From positions 1 through 64,000 of the forward strand of contig NZ_JAHLQC010000018.1 of NCBI RefSeq assembly GCF_018918265.1: a stretch of 64,000 nt of DNA, read 5' to 3'. Below, in pieces: positions 56,539 through 64,000 of the stretch. This DNA is from Falcatimonas sp. MSJ-15. Its GTDB lineage: Bacteria > Bacillota > Clostridia > Lachnospirales > Lachnospiraceae. A model generated the notes under the pieces. It searched no databases and was not told the origin of the DNA. It worked only from the letters and a program-made list of their open reading frames with translations. Within the stretch, counting starts at the first letter, position 1. Every line of letters starts with the position of its first letter. The position numbers and the translations under genes were made by a program.

Positions 56539-57288
56539 TTATATCTCTATTACAAGTACTCCTTCTTCTCCTGCCGGAAGATATCTATTTATCTTTCCAT
56601 CTATAATTGCTGATGCACTTCCGCTTGCTGTCTCATCATTTTTTCTATTAAGGCATACTGAATTAACCAACAAGACTTTTTTTCCTATTTTTCCTGCCTG
56701 TTCTTCATATTCATAGCATACTTTATTATTCCATTCTTCTGCATTATAATCTGTATAAACCGGCCATAATACTGCATCTACATTCATATTTTTTACAATA
56801 TCTGCGTTATCATCATACCAAAAATCTCCACATAATCCTACTGAAAAATTATATCCTTTATATGTAAACTTTGGAAATTCTCTTCCTTCTGTATAATGCA
56901 GATTATTAATAGCATCTCCTTCTTTCCAGCCTTCTGATACACGTCTGAATACATTTACTATTTTACCATCATCGCCAATTGTTATCTGTGTACTATGTAA
57001 TTCTTCAGTTTTATTATCAATCTCAATAAATCCAAAAGATACTGCTATACCATATTGTTTTGCTTTTTCACTTATCTCGGTAATTACTGCATCTGTAAGT
57101 TCTTTTGCAATATACTTATCTTCTTCATACTTCCATGTAAGAACATCAAACCCTTGCAAAAAACTCTCGCCAAATACTAACATATCTGCATTGCCCGAAT
57201 ATTGTTTCATAAAATTGATTATCGTATTCTTATTATAGTCAATATCTTTATCTTTAAATCCTACTGCTGCTAATCCTATTCTCATCAT
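56539..57288 (-). CDS. Carbon-nitrogen hydrolase (nitrilase superfamily)
   Basis: 249 residues. The nitrilase triad is traceable: Glu in MLVFGESFLQGFDVL (about 35-49), Lys in FRRVSEGWKEGDAINN (about 115-130) and Cys in FSVGLCGDFWYDDNADI (about 147-163). C-C bond between strands and the final GEEGVLVIEI complete the fold. Substrate cannot be predicted; such single genes often encode amidases for omega-amides or N-carbamoyl compounds. It ends 106 bases before the pectinesterase gene on the same strand, so read-through is possible. Ribosome binding site weak. Confidence 0.85.
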   Translation of the reverse strand: MMRIGLAAVGFKDKDIDYNKNTIINFMKQYSGNADMLVFGESFLQGFDVLTWKYEEDKYIAKELTDAVITEISEKAKQYGIAVSFGFIEIDNKTEELHSTQITIGDDGKIVNVFRRVSEGWKEGDAINNLHYTEGREFPKFTYKGYNFSVGLCGDFWYDDNADIVKNMNVDAVLWPVYTDYNAEEWNNKVCYEYEEQAGKIGKKVLLVNSVCLNRKNDETASGSASAIIDGKINRYLPAGEEGVLVIEI

Positions 57289-57479
57289 TCTGTCTATACC
57301 TCACTATTTCTTTTTTAACCTGATAAATTACGCACAAAATTATACTCTTCTGTGCTTCCTGCCTATATTTGTTAATTAGATTATCTTATATATTCTAACT
57401 ACCACATTCAGCAATCAGCATCTTAATTATAGCATATTTGAATATTAAATTATTTTCTTCAAATAGCTTATCATTTCCC

Positions 57480-57591
57480 ATGGATTTAGATATCATTCAT
57501 TCAACTTCTTATTTTCCATGAATTAGATATCATCCATTCAGTTTCTTGTTTTCTATGAATTAGATATCATCCATTCAGTTTCTTGTTTTCT
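57480..57591. repeat. 37-38-bp minisatellite, three copies
   Basis: ATGAATTAGATATCATCCAT followed by TCAGTTTCTTGTTTTCT: two identical copies and one diverged copy, upstream of the nitrilase-family gene. The rest of 57289-57789 is AT-rich with nothing else recognised. Confidence 0.85.
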
Positions 57592-57789
57592 ATAATTTCT
57601 AATTTCTATCTTATACAATTTTGAATAAACTAAGTTTATTATATATAATTTTGAATAGCTTAATTATATTTATATTATGTGTGTGTTATAATTTTAAAGT
57701 ACTCCGCATATTCATTCACGCTAAAATACCCAATATTCTTATAACCAAAGTAATAGCGAATATAAACAAGTGATAAATGTCATAATCTA

Positions 57790-57838
57790 AAAATACCAGC
57801 ATGCTTATAACCGAAGTTACAAACATACTGGTATTTTT
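57790..57838. terminator. Bidirectional terminator downstream of the DUF4956 gene
   Basis: AAATACCAGCATG pairs with CATACTGGTATTT (one mismatch), T-runs on both strands. A weaker hairpin with related loop sequence (CTTATAACCAAAGTAA versus CTTATAACCGAAGTTA) lies at about 57730-57765, as if duplicated. Confidence 0.65.
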
Positions 57839-57938
57839 GTTATGATATGTGATACAACACTTTATCAACAATAATTCTATTGTCTTAGATTACAATAATG
57901 CCAATAATTCTGTTAATAATATATATTATAGTACTTAA

Positions 57939-58628
57939 TTATAATACTACTCCTACGTTCTTCTCAACCATACTTAATGTAATATTTAAGTTACCATTTC
58001 TGCATCTTAATGAATCAATGAATTCTTTTTCTGTAATATTATCTTTGAAAGTAATATTATATGTAAGTTCAAATAGTGTTCCCATATTAGTTGTTTTTAC
58101 TTTTTCAAGTTTCCATGATGTTGTATATTCATTAAAAAGGTCATCAAATGTTCCTGCATAATTAAGATCTTCTGGGATTGTTATTCTTAAAACTTTCTGA
58201 TTGTCTTTACCTGAAGCAAATTTTGTCTTTGCAAGTACAACAATTACAACTGATATTATCAATGTGATAATTATTGCAAATGTAATAAATCCAAGTCCTG
58301 CAGCAAGACCAACTGACATTACAAAGAATACTATTGCTATATCTTTAGCTGTTCCAGGTGCACTTCTGAATCTTACAAGTGCAAATGCTCCTGCCATTGA
58401 TAATGCTCTGGCTGTACTGCTTCCTATAAGCATAATTACTATTGCTACTATTCCTGGTAAGAATACAAGTGTCATTGCAAAATCTCTTGAATAATTCTTA
58501 TTCTCACTACTCATCATATATACCAGGCTAACTATTAATCCAAGGACAAGTGCCACTCCTATACTTAAAACTGCTGAACCGGCTGATATACTGTTCTCGG
58601 TTGTTGCTGTAAATATTGATTCAAACAT
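57939..58628 (-). CDS. DUF4956 membrane protein
   Basis: 229 residues: three to four membrane helices in the first 135 residues (VLSIGVALVLGLIVSLVYMM; TLVFLPGIVAIVIMLIGSST; GLAAGLGFITFAIIITLIIS) with the conserved ALSMAGAFALVRFRSAPGTA loop, then a cytoplasmic domain of about 90 residues with a ferredoxin-like pattern. Function unknown; strongly associated with VTC-domain proteins. Its start overlaps the VTC gene by 64 bases and has AGGAG at proper distance, so the long overlap is probably real. Confidence 0.88.
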   Translation of the reverse strand: MFESIFTATTENSISAGSAVLSIGVALVLGLIVSLVYMMSSENKNYSRDFAMTLVFLPGIVAIVIMLIGSSTARALSMAGAFALVRFRSAPGTAKDIAIVFFVMSVGLAAGLGFITFAIIITLIISVVIVVLAKTKFASGKDNQKVLRITIPEDLNYAGTFDDLFNEYTTSWKLEKVKTTNMGTLFELTYNITFKDNITEKEFIDSLRCRNGNLNITLSMVEKNVGVVL

Positions 58629-59356
58629 ACTACTTTTTCTCCTTCTCTACTTAAAATCATATTTTTATATTCTGTTCCATATTTGGAAAATGATGCCGGA
58701 TATACTTTTAGCTCCGACAATATCTTAGTAAACCACAATGGTGCTGCCTTAAGAATCTTAACTTCCATAAGCCATACTCCATCTTCTAGTAAAAGGTCAC
58801 CATAGGAACCTGCTTCAAGTCTTACATCTTCTCTTCTGCATCTTATGTTCGTATCAAATGTAAGTCTGAAATCTCTGTCATTTTTATCAAAATAAGCTCT
58901 GCGGTCATATGATAAGAATACTTTTGGTACTAATTCATAATGATTTATAAAATAATCTAATTCATCTAGTACCTGCTTATTCATATATGGCTTATATTCT
59001 GGTCTTATGCCTGTTTCAAGATAATCATAAGCTTCTTTTAATGTTAATGTCGTTCGTCTCTTATTGACAATACCATTATATTTTTTCTTAATCTCCAAAT
59101 AAACTTTGTCACTAAGCTCTGGTGTATCATAACTTCTAAGTCTCAACTTTTCTTTATATACTGGACCATCGATTGATTTTCTAATGAGTTCATCATTCGG
59201 TGTATCATAATAGATATTGCATATTCTATAGAATCCACCGTCTTTGCTATATGCATCAGCTTCCATCTTCTCGCTAATCATGTCAACAAATTTTTCATAA
59301 GTACTCTGCGTCAGAAGAAATTTCTTCTCATATCTGTTAAATACTTCAATTGCCAT
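58565..59356 (-). CDS. VTC-domain protein (polyphosphate polymerase-like)
   Basis: 263 residues, soluble. The tunnel-fold VTC domain fills it: FNRYEKKFLL at the start, YRICNIYYDTPNDELIRKSI, KEKLRLRSYD, VYLEIKKKYNGIVNKRRTTL, LSYDRRAYF and RLTFDTNIRCRR followed by LMEVKILKAAPLW near the end. The basic residues and acidic metal ligands expected in the tunnel are present, so polyphosphate synthesis or a related nucleotide-dependent reaction is plausible. In Firmicutes such genes often sit with DUF4956 and a CotH-like kinase; no CotH gene is here. GGGAG precedes the ATG. Confidence 0.88.
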   Translation of the reverse strand: MAIEVFNRYEKKFLLTQSTYEKFVDMISEKMEADAYSKDGGFYRICNIYYDTPNDELIRKSIDGPVYKEKLRLRSYDTPELSDKVYLEIKKKYNGIVNKRRTTLTLKEAYDYLETGIRPEYKPYMNKQVLDELDYFINHYELVPKVFLSYDRRAYFDKNDRDFRLTFDTNIRCRREDVRLEAGSYGDLLLEDGVWLMEVKILKAAPLWFTKILSELKVYPASFSKYGTEYKNMILSREGEKVVCLNQYLQQQPRTVYQPVQQF

Positions 59357-59517
59357 CTCTTTTCACTCCCTTAGCTGCTTTATTATGTAATATCATATAA
59401 GGTCTGTGTGATGCATCTAACTACACACCTCTCTGAACGATTACACTTAGATTGTAATGTTCTTATGTGACAGATTTTTGAAAAGATACTGTATGTTTTT
59501 TGAAATGTATACTTATG

Positions 59518-59724
59518 CGAAACTCATATATAGGTATCTAAGATTGCCAAATTATTAAATAGCATCAACAAAAACACGCTTCCGCTAAGTGTCCATCGTA
59601 ACGGTACTAAGTTTGTTGGAAGTCTTTGCCTTCCAACTCACTAAGTGCCGACGATTACCACATTGTTTTCTTTTGATGTTATTTAATACTTTGGCAATCC
59701 AATTTTCATTTTGATGAGTTTCGC
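59518..59724 (+). repeat. Long palindrome 1 (207 bp)
   Basis: Arms begin GCGAAACTCAT and end ATGAGTTTCGC and keep pairing through GATTGCCAAATTATTAAATA versus the inverted GATTGCCAAAGTATTAAATA. The apex carries the shared core (CTAAGTGTCCATCGTAACGG ... AGTGCCGACGATTACCAC) with its own central hairpin TTGGAAG/CTTCCAA. Confidence 0.7.
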
Positions 59725-59855
59725 AGCTACGTTTTCGTATAATATACACATTTGCATTAAATTTATAAAAAATATAAAAAAGCATAAAATCAGAATACTT
59801 ACAAAGCATAATAATTATTACATTTTGCATAATTGCAAATCGTAAGCCAATAATC

Positions 59856-60071
59856 CATTTAAAAATCTCTGAAAAACGTATATTAGCTATGCCCGGATTA
59901 ATATGTATCAAAAGAAAACAATGTGGTAATCGTCGGCACTTAGTAAGCTATACATCTAAGATGTATGGCGAACTTAGTACCGTTACGATGGACACTTAGC
60001 GGAAGCGTGTTTTTGTTGATACATATTAATTCGGGCGTAGCTCTTAGCCTTCCTTGTGAGATTTTTAAATG
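59856..60071 (-). repeat. Long palindrome 2 (216 bp), opposite orientation
   Basis: Arms begin CATTTAAAAATCTC and end GAGATTTTTAAATG, pairing onward through GGATTAATATGTATCAAAAG and its counterpart. The core is the same as in palindrome 1 read on the other strand, but the apical hairpin is replaced by ATACATCTTAGATGTAT. Confidence 0.7.
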
Positions 60072-60082
60072 TATACTTAGCA

Positions 60083-60130
60083 AAAAATCCATATTCCTAT
60101 GCACTTTTAGTACATAAGAATATGGATTTT
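60083..60130 (-). terminator. Terminator of the topoisomerase pair
   Basis: AAAATCCATATTCTTATG pairs with CATAGGAATATGGATTTT around an 11-base loop, followed by T-rich sequence on the minus strand, 26 bases after the A-subunit stop. Confidence 0.8.
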
Positions 60131-60155
60131 ATATTGGTTAGATGGCGTACAATGC

Positions 60156-62447
60156 TTACTTTTTCACACCACGTCCATCTCTCTTTGTAAGATTTATATC
60201 ATCTTTTAACGATATCTGCTTTTTACCATATCCGACTACAATCTCGGATTCTTTATTAAACAGATATAAATCCGATACACTGTCGCCTGATACAAGTTTG
60301 ATTCCTCGTACACCTACTGCACCTTTTTTCTTCTGTGGTATCTCACTTATTGCAAACTTCAGATAATAACCGCCTTCTGTCTTAATAACAAGATGTTCTT
60401 CACTGCTTATTATCTCCTGTCCTTGTGAATCAACACTTACAACTGCATCTGTAGGAAGTACATTAATTACTTCATCGCCATCATTAAGCTTAGTAGCTGC
60501 TACTGTTCGTTTTGTAACATCGAATTCTTTACCATCAACAAGTTTTATCATACCCATTTTAGTTGCAAAAAGTAATTTTCGCTCTATAATCTGCCCTGTT
60601 GAACATAGATATATTATATTCTCGCCTCTACTGTCATAATTACCAAGATTATCTATAGGCGTTCCCTTGTCTCTAAAACGTCCAAATGGTATATCTGCAA
60701 CTTTAACCTGATGTAAATCACCTTTATCTGTGAATATACATATCTTCTCGGTATTCATACATTTGAAGACATATTTATTCTCGTTAAATATTGCTTCCTT
60801 GTTACGTTCAAAAGTATTATTATCAACTGTCTTTGCATAGCCAAATCTGTCCATAATGAATACAACTTCCTGCTCTACAAGTTTAACTTCTTCATATACA
60901 GCTTCTTTGCCATCTTCTATAATAGTCTTTCTTGGCACCTGATATTCTTTCTTAATCTTTTGAATATCTTTTTTGATAACTTTCTTCATTGTTGATCTAT
61001 TATTAAGAACATCTTCATACTCAGCGATTTTATTAAGTGTCTCTTCGTATTCTTTTTGAAGTGCTTCTATCTCAAGACCAATTAATTTATAGAGTCTTAA
61101 TTCCAATACAGCTGTAGCCTGTCTTGGTGTAAAATCAAGCTTCATAGCTGCTTTTCGTGATGCTTCAGATCTGAACTTAATATCTGATACATCACCATTA
61201 ATAAGACATTCTTTTGCCTGTTTAAGATTCTTGCTTCCTCGTAAAATCTCTATTATAAGATCTATTATATTGCAAGCTCTGATAAGACCTTCTTTTATCT
61301 CTTTATTTTCTCGCTCTTTATTAAGTAATGTAGTATATTTTCTTGTTGCTATATCATATTGAAAGTCAACATGATGTTTGATTATCGCCTTAAGTCCAAG
61401 CGTCTCAGGTCTGTTATCAACTATTGCAAGCATATTGACTCCAAATGTATCTTCTAACTTTGTCTTCTTATACAGAAGGTTCTTAAGTTTTTCTACATCT
61501 GCGTTCTTCTTAAGCTCAAGTACTATTCTTATCCCTTCTTTTGATGATTCATTAGATATATCAACTATATCTGATGTCTTCTTAGTCTCTATAAGATCTA
61601 CAACATCTGATATGAACTTTGATATATTAGCTCCAATCATAGTATATGGAATCTCAGTTATTACAAGCTTATCTTTGTCTGTTCTCTTTGCTCCCGGTTC
61701 AAATTCAACTTTACCTCTAAGTTTTATCTTACCTGTTCCACTCTCATATATTGATAAAAGATCTTTTTTATTAACAACAAGACCTCCTGTTGGAAAATCA
61801 GGGCCTATTACATATTGCATAAGTCCTTCTGTTGTAATATTCTCATTATCCATATATGCACATACTGCATCGCATACTTCTGCGAGGTTATGTGTTGGTA
61901 TATTAGTAGTCATACCTACTGCAATTCCTTCTGCTCCATTTATAAGAAGGTTAGGAACTCTTACTGGAAGTACTTCGGGTTCTTTTTCTGTCTCATCAAA
62001 GTTTGGTACAAAATCAACTACATTTTTGTCAAGGTCCTTAAGATATACATCCTGTGTAAATTTCTTAAGTTTAGCTTCTGTATATCGCATTGCCGCTGCA
62101 CCATCACCTTCGATTGAACCGAAGTTACCATGTCCGTCTACTAATGCCATTCCTTTTTTGAAATCCTGCTCTAATACTACAAGAGTCTCATATATTGATG
62201 AATCACCATGTGGATGATATTTACCCATTGTATCACCTACGATACGGGCTGATTTTCTATGTGGCTTATCATAATTAAGCCCCAACTGATCCATTGCATA
62301 CAGAACTCTTCTCTGAACAGGTTTTAATCCATCTCTTGCATCAGGAAGTGCTCTTGCTGTTATTACACTCATCGAATAATCTATAAATGATTTCTGCATT
62401 ACTTCAGAAAATTCTGTTTTTATTATCTGTTCTGCCACTTTTCTCAT
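60156..62447 (-). CDS. Type IIA DNA topoisomerase subunit A (ParC-like)
   Basis: 763 residues, DNA cleavage and rejoining subunit. N-terminal breakage domain with ARALPDARDGLKPVQRRVLY, the quinolone region GKYHPHGDSSIYETLV (Ser83, Glu87 in its own numbering) and catalytic Tyr122 in AMRYTEAKL. A coiled-coil tower follows, then a C-terminal beta-pinwheel with degenerate blades. The pinwheel shows no GyrA-box (QRRGGRG), which favours topoisomerase IV or a non-supercoiling paralogue over GyrA. Three bases downstream of the B subunit stop, ATGAG start after AGGAG. Whether to call it parC or a second gyrA needs a phylogeny. Confidence 0.9.
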   Translation of the reverse strand: MRKVAEQIIKTEFSEVMQKSFIDYSMSVITARALPDARDGLKPVQRRVLYAMDQLGLNYDKPHRKSARIVGDTMGKYHPHGDSSIYETLVVLEQDFKKGMALVDGHGNFGSIEGDGAAAMRYTEAKLKKFTQDVYLKDLDKNVVDFVPNFDETEKEPEVLPVRVPNLLINGAEGIAVGMTTNIPTHNLAEVCDAVCAYMDNENITTEGLMQYVIGPDFPTGGLVVNKKDLLSIYESGTGKIKLRGKVEFEPGAKRTDKDKLVITEIPYTMIGANISKFISDVVDLIETKKTSDIVDISNESSKEGIRIVLELKKNADVEKLKNLLYKKTKLEDTFGVNMLAIVDNRPETLGLKAIIKHHVDFQYDIATRKYTTLLNKERENKEIKEGLIRACNIIDLIIEILRGSKNLKQAKECLINGDVSDIKFRSEASRKAAMKLDFTPRQATAVLELRLYKLIGLEIEALQKEYEETLNKIAEYEDVLNNRSTMKKVIKKDIQKIKKEYQVPRKTIIEDGKEAVYEEVKLVEQEVVFIMDRFGYAKTVDNNTFERNKEAIFNENKYVFKCMNTEKICIFTDKGDLHQVKVADIPFGRFRDKGTPIDNLGNYDSRGENIIYLCSTGQIIERKLLFATKMGMIKLVDGKEFDVTKRTVAATKLNDGDEVINVLPTDAVVSVDSQGQEIISSEEHLVIKTEGGYYLKFAISEIPQKKKGAVGVRGIKLVSGDSVSDLYLFNKESEIVVGYGKKQISLKDDINLTKRDGRGVKK

Positions 62448-62450
62448 CTC

Positions 62451-64000
62451 CTATATATCAAGTTCAGCATCTTTAGCATGCTCATAGATAAATGCTCTTC
62501 TTGGTGGAACATCGCTTCCCATTAAAAGAGATGTAACTTCTGAAGCCATCATCGCATCTTCTATCTCTACTTGTTTTAGAATTCTTGTCTCCGGATTAAG
62601 TGTTGTCTCCCAAAGCTGTTGTGCATCCATCTCTCCAAGACCTTTGTATCTTTGTAATGTGAATGAACTTCCCTCATGCTTCTGTCTATACTTTGCAAGT
62701 GCCTTATCATCATATAGATACTCTTCCTTACCTTTTTTAGGTATAGCTTTATATAATGGTGGAGTTGCAATATATACATGCCCCTGATGAATAAGTTCTG
62801 GCATAAAGCGGTAAAAAAATGTAAGCAACAATGTGGCAATATGTGCACCATCAACATCGGCATCTGTCATGATTATTATCTTGTTATATTTTAACTTTGT
62901 AATATCAAAATCATTGCCATATCCTTCTGCAAATCCACATCCAAATGCTGTTATCATTGTCTTAATCTCAGCATTACCAAGTACTTTATCCATAGTTGCC
63001 TTTTCAACATTAAGAATCTTACCTCTTATTGGAAGTATAGCTTGTGTTCGTCTGTTTCTTGCTGTCTTCGCTGAACCACCAGCTGAATCACCTTCTACAA
63101 TAAATACTTCACATTCTTCCGGATTACGACTCTCACAGTTTGCCAATTTTCCATTACTGTCTATTGAGAACTTTTGCTTTGTGAGAAGATTTGTCTTTGC
63201 TTTCTCTTCTGCTTTTCTTATTTTGGCTGATTTTTCTGCACACGCAATTACTTTTTTAAGATCATCAAGATTCTTATCAAAATATAATACAAGTTCCTCT
63301 CCTGTTACTTCTGCAGTAACACGACCTGCATCCTGATTGTCAAGTTTTGTCTTAGTCTGACCTTCAAAACGTGGTTCTGGATGCTTCACAGCTATAACAG
63401 CAGTCATTCCATTTCTTACATCCGTTCCTGTAAAATTGCTGTCTTTTTCCTTAATTATTCCAAGTTCTCTTGCATATTGATTAATAACACTTGTAAACTT
63501 ACTCTTAAAACCTGTAAGATGAGTTCCACCTTCCTGTGTATAGATATTATTACAGAATCCAAGTATGTTCTCCTGGAATTCATCTACAAACTGAAATGCA
63601 GCCTCAACTTCTATTCCATCGCTCATTCTCTTAAAATACACAACATCGTGTACTTTATCTTTACCTTCATTAAGTGCTTCAACATATGCACTTATTCCTT
63701 TTTCTTCATGATATACAAGCTTCTCTTCTTCCCCTTCTCGCTTATTCTCATAATTGATTGTAAGCCCCGGATTAAGATAAGCTGTTTCATGTAATCTTGA
63801 CTTTATCAAATCAGCTTTGAATCTTATCTTTTCAAATATCTCTGAGTCCGGAAGAAATGTTACAGTTGTCCCTGTATCATTCTTCCTGCATGTTCCTATC
63901 TCTTTAAGAGGATACATTACATGTCCTCTTTCATATCTCTGTTTATATACTTTACCATCAACTTTAATAACTACTTCAAGCCATTCCGAAAGGGCATTAA
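62451..64000 (-). CDS. Type IIA DNA topoisomerase subunit B (ParE/GyrB-like), 5' end outside the window
   Basis: The frame is open to the window edge (VNALSEWLEVVIKVDGKVY at the extreme right), so only about the last 515 residues are present and the ATPase start is missing. Visible parts: the end of the GHKL transducer domain (TTVTFLPDSEIFEKIRFKAD), the TOPRIM domain with EVFIVEGDSAGGSAKTARNR and the DxD metal site in MTDADVDGAHIATLL, and the C-terminal RYKGLGEMDAQQLWETTLNP and RRAFIYEHAKDAELD. Partner of the downstream A subunit. The last residues resemble GyrB and ParE equally. Confidence 0.92.
   Translation of the reverse strand, partial: NALSEWLEVVIKVDGKVYKQRYERGHVMYPLKEIGTCRKNDTGTTVTFLPDSEIFEKIRFKADLIKSRLHETAYLNPGLTINYENKREGEEEKLVYHEEKGISAYVEALNEGKDKVHDVVYFKRMSDGIEVEAAFQFVDEFQENILGFCNNIYTQEGGTHLTGFKSKFTSVINQYARELGIIKEKDSNFTGTDVRNGMTAVIAVKHPEPRFEGQTKTKLDNQDAGRVTAEVTGEELVLYFDKNLDDLKKVIACAEKSAKIRKAEEKAKTNLLTKQKFSIDSNGKLANCESRNPEECEVFIVEGDSAGGSAKTARNRRTQAILPIRGKILNVEKATMDKVLGNAEIKTMITAFGCGFAEGYGNDFDITKLKYNKIIIMTDADVDGAHIATLLLTFFYRFMPELIHQGHVYIATPPLYKAIPKKGKEEYLYDDKALAKYRQKHEGSSFTLQRYKGLGEMDAQQLWETTLNPETRILKQVEIEDAMMASEVTSLLMGSDVPPRRAFIYEHAKDAELDI

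Larger units (their letters stand above)
59504..60079. mobile_element. Composite of two inverted long-hairpin elements flanked by 13-bp direct repeats
   Basis: AAATGTATACTTA occurs at 59504-59516 and again at 60067-60079, bracketing about 550 bases that contain two long palindromes in opposite orientation (59518-59724 and 59856-60071) and an AT-rich spacer. The two share a core (ATCAACAAAAACACGCTTCC ... CCACATTGTTTTCTTTTGAT) but have different outer arms. No convincing ORF is present. The right direct repeat partly overlaps the end of the second palindrome, so target duplication is uncertain. Confidence 0.55.

Noticed and set aside
59585..59911. 108-codon open frame on the minus strand within the long palindromes
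   Set aside because: It crosses the palindrome core and AT-rich spacer, has no ribosome binding site, and its C-terminal part is just the repeated core; the DNA structure explains the sequence better.
61378..62217. 279-codon open frame on the plus strand inside the topoisomerase A gene
   Set aside because: It is antisense to a conserved gene, has Ser/Thr/Ile-rich composition typical of a reverse-strand shadow and no ribosome binding site.
1..64000. tRNA or rRNA genes
   Set aside because: No sequence with GGTTCRANNCC-type T-arms in a tRNA context or conserved rRNA segments was noticed on either strand.

Overview
The window is low-GC Firmicute DNA and most resembles a gut Lachnospiraceae. The evidence is strong GGAGG-type ribosome binding sites, TTGACA/TATAAT promoters with 17-base spacing, a Phe T-box on pheST, two SpoIID-type proteins, a DUF4358-MBOAT-DHHW cluster and a pectin methylesterase. 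The pectinesterase and overall style suggest Lachnospira (Eubacterium) eligens or a close relative; this is inference, not a match. Most genes lie on the minus strand.

Layout. 1-3.7 kb is an accessory, very AT-rich stretch: the 5' end of a group II intron directly behind a terminator hairpin, a membrane-anchored low-complexity protein, a gene broken by one frameshift and one in-frame stop, a 164-bp MITE-like palindrome and several minisatellites. 3.7-7.7 kb is the serine block (serC, serA, DUF1015 gene). 8.1-12.7 kb is a branched-chain amino acid operon (leuB-ilvD-ilvB). 13.2-16.8 kb has a small XRE regulator, tgt-yajC, and a small unknown gene with aroC. 16.9-21.2 kb is a polyamine ABC transporter operon with its own XRE-cupin regulator. 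21.7-23.3 kb is a lactonase-family gene with luxS. 23.4-31.2 kb holds membrane, peptidase, TPR and TraX proteins, an ABC-F ATPase coupled to a GH13 homologue that has lost its catalytic residues, and a PilZ protein. 31.4-44.2 kb contains queA, an orphan FtsX-type permease, a SpoIID protein, the DUF4358-MBOAT-DHHW O-acylation-type cluster, and pheST behind a T-box. 44.4-49.2 kb is a plus-strand ABC exporter pair and a YihY protein. 49.4-54.4 kb has a second SpoIID protein, a 6S RNA gene, a degenerate sigma factor lacking region 4, and a divergent RpiB/LacAB-type isomerase. 54.6-59.4 kb has a GNAT, a cytoplasmic pectinesterase, a nitrilase-family amidase and a VTC-DUF4956 pair. 59.5-60.1 kb is a pair of oppositely oriented long palindromes sharing a core. 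60.1-64.0 kb is a type IIA topoisomerase pair (B subunit cut by the window edge).

The strongest leads are: (i) the degenerate sigma-like protein beside the 6S RNA gene, both of which would be expected to touch RNA polymerase; (ii) the GH13 pseudoenzyme translationally coupled to an ABC-F protein; (iii) the paired long-hairpin elements at 59.5-60.1 kb, which share a core but have different palindromic arms and different apical hairpins; (iv) the density of short intergenic minisatellites, one of which is a triplication of the 3' end of serA. tgt and queA (queuosine) are both here but in separate transcription units.
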